From assembly GCA_947629795.1 (NCBI GenBank), contig CANRFC010000004.1, positions 1 to 64,000 on the forward strand: DNA of 64,000 nt. The letters run 5' to 3'. A program made the position numbers and the translations under genes. This DNA is from an uncultured Oscillospiraceae bacterium. GTDB lineage: Bacteria > Bacillota > Clostridia > Oscillospirales > Oscillospiraceae. Under the pieces are notes generated by a model, which saw nothing but the letters and a program-made list of their open reading frames with translations, was not told the origin of the DNA and searched no databases. The stretch's first letter is position 1. Each line of letters begins with the position of its first letter. This document shows positions 59,298 to 64,000 of this stretch, one piece after another.

Positions 59298-60026
59298 ATG
59301 AAGCCTGTCAAAAAAGCTGCTGAAATGTCCGTCAAGGAACTGGCCTCCTATATTGACCAGTCTGTTCTGAAGCCTGAATTCACCCAGGAGGAGATCCGCC
59401 GCTATATCCAGGACGGCATCGACGTGGGCTGCGCCACCGTGTGCATCAACCCCGCCTCCCTGCCCATCGCCAAGGAGATGTGCGAGGGCACCGACACCAA
59501 GATCTGCGTGGTGTGCGACTTCCCCTTCGGCCTGTCCACCACCGCCTCCAAGGTCCTGCAGGCCGAGGAGTATTGCAGCAAGTTCCCGGTGTTTGAGCTG
59601 GATATCGTGGCCAATTACGGCTGGATCAGAAGCGGGATGTGGGATGAGGTCCGTGCCGATCTCGCCGCGGTGTGCGATGTGTGCCACAAGTACGGCACGG
59701 CGGTGAAGACCATCTTCGAGACCGATGCTCTGACCCTGGAGCAGATCCTCAAGGCCACCGAGGTAGCCATCGAGGCCGGCACCGATTTCGTCAAGACCTC
59801 CACCGGCTTCTATACCGGCTCCGCCAATTACAGCCCCGACGGCAAGTGCGTGGGCGCCGCCCCCGAGCTCATCGAGGCCATGCTGAAAAAGGCCGACGGC
59901 CGCTGCAAGGTGAAGGGCTCCGGAGCCATCCGCACCCGCGAGCACTTCCTGCAGCTCATTGATATGGGCATCGACCGCATGGGCGTAGGCTACCGCTCTC
60001 TCCACACCGTACTGGGCATTGACTGA
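59298..60026 (+). CDS. deoC: Deoxyribose-phosphate aldolase family protein
   Basis: A 242-residue class I aldolase of the DeoC family. The Schiff-base lysine is in 'DFVKTSTGFYTGSAN', the proton-relay lysine in 'GRCKVKGSGAIRTREHFL', and an acidic residue in 'FELDIVANYGW', so the catalytic set is complete. The classical reaction splits 2-deoxyribose 5-phosphate into glyceraldehyde 3-phosphate and acetaldehyde. The N terminus and 'TGSANYSPDGK' region look somewhat unlike housekeeping DeoC. In this operon it may cleave a phosphorylated keto or deoxy sugar derived from the released glycone. AAAGGAGG precedes the ATG. Confidence 0.93.
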   Translation: MKPVKKAAEMSVKELASYIDQSVLKPEFTQEEIRRYIQDGIDVGCATVCINPASLPIAKEMCEGTDTKICVVCDFPFGLSTTASKVLQAEEYCSKFPVFELDIVANYGWIRSGMWDEVRADLAAVCDVCHKYGTAVKTIFETDALTLEQILKATEVAIEAGTDFVKTSTGFYTGSANYSPDGKCVGAAPELIEAMLKKADGRCKVKGSGAIRTREHFLQLIDMGIDRMGVGYRSLHTVLGID

Positions 60027-60058
60027 GTACAAGGGCTGGCTGGATATGAGTTGACGCT

Positions 60059-60784
60059 ATGACTTTACTCTATGTCGCCCTCATTGCCCTTGCCGCAGGG
60101 ATGGTCCAGGCATTGGCAGGGTTCGGCTGCGGGATCGTGATGATGCTGGTGCTTCCCTCCCTGTTTGGCATCCTCAAGGCTTCCGGGATATCCACCGCCG
60201 CCTCCATTGCAGTCTCCGCCCAACTGGCTGTGCACTATCGGAAGCACGCACAGCTGCGGATCATCTTCGCCTTCGCCGCCGCTTACATCTCCATGAGTGT
60301 CCTGATGATTTTCTGTTCCAAATTCTTCGACACCTATTGGCTGACTGTGGCCTTTGGCACGTATCTTATCCTGATTGCCTGCTACAATTTGCTCGCAAAG
60401 AAGAAGCTGCGGCTCAAAGGCGGGCTGACCTCTGCCCTGGTCTGTGGGGCCATCGGCGGTGCGTGCTCCGGTCTTTTTGCCATTGGCGGACCCATGACCG
60501 CCCTGTATTTCCTGGCCGCCACCGATGACCGGGAAAGCTACATGGGCAACTCCCAGCTTGCCATGTCCACCTCCGCCACCGTGGAGACCCTGGCCCGCGT
60601 GGCCAACGGTGTACTGACAGTGGATCTGCTGCCCGTTGTCATCGGGAGCTTCATCGGCATCGTTGCAGGTGGAAAGCTGGGCGACCGATTCACCCAGCAT
60701 ATTGACCGGGCAACCACAGAAAAGCTTGTCTACATCATGGTCGCCATAAGCGGCGCGAAAACCCTGATCGGCTGTCTTCGTTAG
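60059..60784 (+). CDS. TSUP (TauE/SafE) family membrane transporter
   Basis: A 241-residue membrane protein with about eight hydrophobic segments. The two half-repeats show the TauE/SafE pattern: 'AAGMVQALAGFGCGIVMMLVLP' and 'GAIGGACSGLFAIGGPMTALYFLA'. Family members move sulfite, sulfonates or other organic anions, usually outwards. It is the last gene of the long run, before a strong terminator. It could export an acidic end product or help take up a substrate. The ribosome site is weak. Confidence 0.87.
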   Translation: MTLLYVALIALAAGMVQALAGFGCGIVMMLVLPSLFGILKASGISTAASIAVSAQLAVHYRKHAQLRIIFAFAAAYISMSVLMIFCSKFFDTYWLTVAFGTYLILIACYNLLAKKKLRLKGGLTSALVCGAIGGACSGLFAIGGPMTALYFLAATDDRESYMGNSQLAMSTSATVETLARVANGVLTVDLLPVVIGSFIGIVAGGKLGDRFTQHIDRATTEKLVYIMVAISGAKTLIGCLR

Positions 60785-60807
60785 AACCTGTCCCGATTGG
60801 TGAAAAA

Positions 60808-60843
60808 GAGGAGCGGCACTCGCCGGAGTGCCGCTCCTTTTTT
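60808..60843. terminator. Terminator at the end of the catabolic operon
   Basis: Stem AGGAGCGGCACTC (60809-60821) / GAGTGCCGCTCCT (60826-60838) with loop GCCG, followed by T6 and preceded by A5, so it works for both convergent genes. Confidence 0.85.
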
Positions 60844-60870
60844 GCTTAAACGGAAGTACTGTCTCTTTTC

Positions 60871-62547
60871 TCACCCCTCGGGCATGCCATCCGGGGGGAC
60901 GGTCTGCATCGGGGGCTGGCCGCCCAGGGTGTCGGCGATGTTCTGCTCAGTCAGGTGCTGGTAGGGGATCTCCACCTCCTGGGAGCGGCCCAGGACGCTG
61001 TCCAGCCAGGCGAAATACTCCTCGCTGTCCCACACCCGCTCGCCGGCGGGCTCCACCCCGGAACCGTAGACGAAGTTCACGTAGTAGATCCGGCCGGTGC
61101 CGGAGGTGTCGATCTCGGCGGAATACACATCTCCCACCTCCGCCTCCCGCGCCAGGTCCTTGTCGGCGGAGTAGACCGAGGCGATGTGGTAGTAATAGTC
61201 CCCGTCGGCGTCGTAGCCGTAGAGCTCGAAGGGCCACAGCTCCCCGTGGGTCTGGTTGTGGGAACAGAGGACCTGCACCACGCCGTTGTCATAGAAGGCA
61301 AAGTCGGGGAAGTCCGCCAGCTGGAAGGAGACGGGGGCCCAGGTGCCGGTGTAGGTGGGATCGAACTTCATGACATAGCCCCGCATCCCCGCCGTGATGT
61401 CATCGTTGTGGAGAAGGATCAGCTCCTCTTCCCCGTCGAAATCCACGTCATAGACGGCGAACTGGTCCCCCGCCGGATCGACCCTGACAGCATCGTAGGG
61501 GCCGCTGTCGGGGAGAAGCCCGCTGTAGAGCAGGTCCCGGAGGACCTGGGCGTAGACGGTCCGGGCGTCGGTGCGCTCCCCCGCCGGGGCCTGGAGGGGC
61601 CCGGGGTCCGGGATGTCCTCCGGGGGCTCCACCGGGGTGAGTTTGGAAAAGTCGTAGCGCTCGGCCACACCCTCCAGGTGCTCCCGGGTCATGCCGTTCC
61701 CGGCGCCCTGGAAGACGTTGAAGGTGGCAAAGCAGTCGGGCAGGTCGGCGAGGATGAGGCTCTTGGAGGACCCCAGGGCCAGGACCACCTCTACTCCGGA
61801 GGAGGTCTGGTAGGTCCACTGTTTGTAGGCCGCCGGGTCCCCGATGTTCAGGGTCGCGTCGTTGAAAGTTCCCTTCACCGAGCGCTGGAACTGCACGTCC
61901 ACCAGGCCGTAATCCTCCACATAGGCCCAGCCGTCGAAGTGGCAGGAGCCGTCCTCGTACATATAGGACCAGTAGGTCTCCTTTTTGTCTTTGACGAAGT
62001 CGGCCAACGGCCCCAGGGCCTCGGGGTGGGCGGTGAGGTCGATCTGCTGGGTGTGGAGCTTCAGGCCGTACTTGGCCACAATTTCTTCCAGTTTGTCGGC
62101 CATGTCCTGGGTGTAGACATTGTAGCAGATATACTTGTCGAAGGCCGGGTCCAGGTAGTTGCCCACCTGGTCCAGAATGGCGTGGTCGGTATCGTAGCCG
62201 TCCAAAAACTCCTCCCACTCGGCCAGGGCCTGACCCTCGGGGGAGTCCATGTACCCGGACAGGCTCATGGTGTCCTCACTCCCCGGAAGGACCACGCTGG
62301 TCACGGGCCGGACGGGGGGCTCGGCCTGCTTACGGGGGAACAGGTCCCGCAGGCCCAGGAAGTTGGTGGTGAAGGCGGTGGCGCACAGCACCGCCGCGGT
62401 GGCGCAGAGGGCCGCCGCCGTGGCCAGCCGGGGGGCCAGGGGGCGGCCGCTCCGCCACGCGCTCAGCTCCTCCTGTTCCTCCCATTTCGGTGTGTAGGAG
62501 GGGTGGACCTGGGAAAAGGTCCGCTTGTACAATTCTCTATTGCTCAT
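60871..62547 (-). CDS. Membrane anti-sigma-like protein with large outer domain
   Basis: A 558-residue protein with a short cytoplasmic N terminus (1-37, 'MSNRELYKRTFSQVHPSYTPKWEEQE'), one transmembrane helix (about 40-60) and a long extracellular domain. It overlaps the ECF sigma gene by 11 bases, the usual layout of sigma/anti-sigma pairs. The outer part is unusually large; residues near 360-380 have 'FAVYDVDFDGEEELILLHND', which resembles repeat segments of VCBS/FG-GAP-like or calcium-binding domains. I do not recognise the whole family. It probably holds the sigma factor until an outside signal arrives. Confidence 0.75.
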   Translation of the reverse strand: MSNRELYKRTFSQVHPSYTPKWEEQEELSAWRSGRPLAPRLATAAALCATAAVLCATAFTTNFLGLRDLFPRKQAEPPVRPVTSVVLPGSEDTMSLSGYMDSPEGQALAEWEEFLDGYDTDHAILDQVGNYLDPAFDKYICYNVYTQDMADKLEEIVAKYGLKLHTQQIDLTAHPEALGPLADFVKDKKETYWSYMYEDGSCHFDGWAYVEDYGLVDVQFQRSVKGTFNDATLNIGDPAAYKQWTYQTSSGVEVVLALGSSKSLILADLPDCFATFNVFQGAGNGMTREHLEGVAERYDFSKLTPVEPPEDIPDPGPLQAPAGERTDARTVYAQVLRDLLYSGLLPDSGPYDAVRVDPAGDQFAVYDVDFDGEEELILLHNDDITAGMRGYVMKFDPTYTGTWAPVSFQLADFPDFAFYDNGVVQVLCSHNQTHGELWPFELYGYDADGDYYYHIASVYSADKDLAREAEVGDVYSAEIDTSGTGRIYYVNFVYGSGVEPAGERVWDSEEYFAWLDSVLGRSQEVEIPYQHLTEQNIADTLGGQPPMQTVPPDGMPEG

Positions 62548-63022
62548 CCTGCCATACCTCCCCCAATTGCTTTTTCAGCTTTTTTCTGGCCCGGTCCAGC
62601 CGGGTGGTCACCGCCGACTCCTTTACGTGGAGGAGCCCGGCGATCTCCCTGACGGACAGGTCCTCGTAATAGAATAGGTCCAGCACCGTGCGGTACTTCT
62701 CCGGCAGGGCCATCACCGCCTGGTAGAGCTCCTCTTCCTCAAAGCGGTCGAAGACCGGGGGCTCGGGGAGCTCGTCCAGGGACAGCCGCCGCCTTCGCCA
62801 GGGGCTCTTCAGCACGTCCCGGCAGTAGTTCACCGTCACCCGGAGGAGCCACCGGCGCAGGTGCTCGGGGCTCTCGAAGCCCTTTTCCCACCGGAACAGG
62901 CGCAGGAAGACCTCCTGCACCGCGTCATCGGCGTCCTGGGCCGTGCCCAGGGTGTGCAGAGCCAGTCGGTATATCATGTTTTGATGCTGCTCCACCGCCA
63001 GGGTGAAGGTCTCTCTGTCCAT
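62537..63022 (-). CDS. ECF-type RNA polymerase sigma factor
   Basis: A 161-residue sigma-70 family protein. Region 2 is 'QNMIYRLALHTLGTAQDADDAVQEVFLRLFRW', region 4 'ALPEKYRTVLDLFYYEDLSVREIAGLLHVKESAVTTRLDRARKKLKKQL'. There is no region 1 or 3, as expected for the ECF group. The gene for the membrane partner overlaps its end. A promoter-like GTGACA..TACAAT with an ECF-type CGTAC lies just upstream, so it may activate itself. Confidence 0.93.
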   Translation of the reverse strand: MDRETFTLAVEQHQNMIYRLALHTLGTAQDADDAVQEVFLRLFRWEKGFESPEHLRRWLLRVTVNYCRDVLKSPWRRRRLSLDELPEPPVFDRFEEEELYQAVMALPEKYRTVLDLFYYEDLSVREIAGLLHVKESAVTTRLDRARKKLKKQLGEVWQDEQ

Positions 63023-63058
63023 GGCGCTCCCTCTCTTTGCCGGAATGTCCGTTCATTG

Positions 63059-63088
63059 ATTGTACGACACAGCGGGGCCTTTTGTCAC
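63059..63088 (-). promoter_or_regulatory. Candidate autoregulated promoter of the ECF sigma gene
   Basis: On the minus strand, GTGACA (63083-63088), 18 bp, TACAAT (63059-63064), with CGTAC overlapping, a form seen at many ECF-controlled -10 sites. Confidence 0.45.
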
Positions 63089-63137
63089 GGATCCGGGAAA
63101 ATTTTTGCAGAAAAAAGGACCTCTGTTCAAATATTTG

Positions 63138-63166
63138 TTGCCAGGCGCCCCTTCCTCTGATAGAAT
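63138..63166 (+). promoter_or_regulatory. Promoter of 142-residue unknown gene
   Basis: TTGCCA (63138-63143), 17 bp, TAGAAT (63161-63166), with TG one base before the -10 hexamer. It lies about 35 bp before the ATG. Confidence 0.7.
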
Positions 63167-63200
63167 GGCCCCCTATTCAACATTTTAGGAGGTATTTCCC

Positions 63201-63629
63201 ATGGAAGCAAAGATCCCCGAGCAATTCCGCTGGTTCACCCCCCGGCCCAAGGCAAAGTACTTCATCTCCATCCGCAACCGCCAGGACCTCCGCCTCAACG
63301 AGAAGCTCCGTGCCCGGGTCCCCGACTTCGTAGCCATTGGCGTGGGCCCGGACGGAAAGACCCTGGCCATCCGGGGACAGGCGGACGGCTACAAGCTGCC
63401 CAAAAGCGGGACCGTCCACGACAAGGACCTCATCGCCCACCTGCTCTCCCTGGGTGTGGAGGTCCCCGCCAAGTACCGGGTGGAGGAGCGGGAGGACGGC
63501 TGGTTTGCCGTCTGGATGCCCCTGCCTCCGGCGGCGCTGAAAAAGCGCACCCCCACCAGGCGGCGGAAAAAGGGTTTAGAGAGCGTCATGGATGAGCTGA
63601 AGGAGCTTCAGGATGACCGGGGCCTGTGA
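63201..63629 (+). CDS. Unknown protein, 142 residues
   Basis: The family is not recognised. The protein has no signal peptide or membrane segment. It starts 'MEAKIPEQFRWFTPRPKAKYFISIRN', has 'FVAIGVGPDGKTLAIRGQADGYKLPKSGTVHDKDLIAHLLSLGVEVPAKY' in the middle, and ends with a basic stretch 'KKRTPTRRRKKGLE' before an acidic helix, which could suit nucleic-acid contact. AGGAGG lies nine bases before the ATG. It overlaps the next gene by 17 bases, so the two are coupled. Confidence 0.7.
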   Translation: MEAKIPEQFRWFTPRPKAKYFISIRNRQDLRLNEKLRARVPDFVAIGVGPDGKTLAIRGQADGYKLPKSGTVHDKDLIAHLLSLGVEVPAKYRVEEREDGWFAVWMPLPPAALKKRTPTRRRKKGLESVMDELKELQDDRGL

Positions 63630-64000
63630 TGAAAACGCCCTGCTCCTCCAGGCGCAGCCCTATCTGCGCCGTCTGTGCCGCAAGCGGTGGATAAGGCTGG
63701 AGCCGGAGGACCGGGTGGCAGAGGCCAGCCTGGTGTTCATCCTCTGCCTGCGGGCATGGCCCCTGGACACGGGCCATTTCCTCCGGGACTTTGAGCGGGT
63801 CCTGACCTCCCATATGGATCAAAAGACCCGGGTCCTCCCGCCCCGGTTCTACGGCGCCGCCCTGTCCCTGGACGAGGTGCGGCAGGGCCGGGGCGGCAGC
63901 CGCTGGAACGGGTATCACATCCTTCCCGGACGGGACCCGGACGAGAGCGGCTTCTTCGTGCGCAGCTTCCTGCAGGCCCTGGCCGAGGAGGACCGGGACA
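63613..64000 (+). CDS. Partial unknown protein, cut by window edge
   Basis: An open frame from the ATG at 63613 (AAGGAGC six bases upstream) runs to the end of the window, about 129 residues so far. The visible part is helical and basic/acidic: 'LLQAQPYLRRLCRKRWIRLEPEDRVAEASLVFILCLRAWPLDTGHFLRDFERVLTSHMDQKTR'. The pattern of an arginine-rich helix, then an 'EDRVAEA...LxxCLRAWPLDTGHF' stretch, is loosely like region 2 of short sigma-factor-like proteins in Clostridia. It is coupled to the gene before it. Confidence 0.6.
   Translation, partial: MTGACDENALLLQAQPYLRRLCRKRWIRLEPEDRVAEASLVFILCLRAWPLDTGHFLRDFERVLTSHMDQKTRVLPPRFYGAALSLDEVRQGRGGSRWNGYHILPGRDPDESGFFVRSFLQALAEEDRD

Overview
The window looks like a chromosomal stretch from a GC-rich, Gram-positive-type anaerobe of the Clostridia, most likely a gut Oscillospiraceae (Flavonifractor/Lawsonibacter-like). 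This is an inference from strong AGGAGG-type ribosome sites, many GTG and TTG starts, several secreted proteins with S-layer-homology (SLH) repeats, a DUF4358 lipoprotein, a DHHW/MBOAT pair and a two-gene chromate transporter. No rRNA, tRNA, CRISPR array or insertion sequence was seen.

Layout. 1-10.6 kb: a small SLH protein, CTP synthase, an unknown protein, a DUF1846 protein, a lipoprotein, an unknown protein, and an MBOAT acyltransferase with a DHHW partner behind a DUF4358 lipoprotein. 10.7-12.9 kb: an SLH protein with a 5'-nucleotidase fold whose metal site looks eroded. 13.1-18.7 kb: the operon trmL-pgk-tpiA-gpmI-eno, giving lower glycolysis without gap. 18.9-21.1 kb: proB-proA. 21.2-29.1 kb: three large secreted enzymes: a LysM 5'-nucleotidase, an SLH protein with two tyrosine-phosphatase domains, and an SLH protein fusing an alpha/beta hydrolase to a BMP-type binding domain. 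29.3-36.6 kb: a paired chromate transporter, a DMP19-like protein, nadE, an SSB-like protein, and a regulator-dipeptidase-lipoprotein operon. 37-46 kb: a beta-CASP nuclease-type protein, a small XRE repressor with a palindromic operator facing a broken gene, a CBS-domain protein diverging from a CLC channel, an intact SLH 5'-nucleotidase and prfB.

46.7-60.8 kb is the most interesting part. A LacI-type regulator diverges from one long + strand gene run: a NitT/TauT-type ABC importer (binding lipoprotein, two permeases, two unlike ATPases), a GlcG/UPF0303 protein, four TIM-barrel isomerase-like proteins, two Gfo/Idh/MocA oxidoreductases, a ROK sugar kinase, a DeoC-type aldolase and a TSUP permease. 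One TIM-barrel protein carries at its N terminus a domain resembling the beta subunit of C-glycoside deglycosidase (DUF6379), so both subunits of a carbon-carbon-cleaving deglycosidase appear fused in one chain. I read the locus as an uptake and breakdown system for C-glycosides or similar plant compounds: import, oxidation to a 3-keto sugar, C-C cleavage, then phosphorylation and aldol cleavage of the sugar. The order of steps is inference.

60.9-64 kb: an ECF sigma factor with its membrane anti-sigma-like partner, a small unknown protein, and a gene cut by the window edge.
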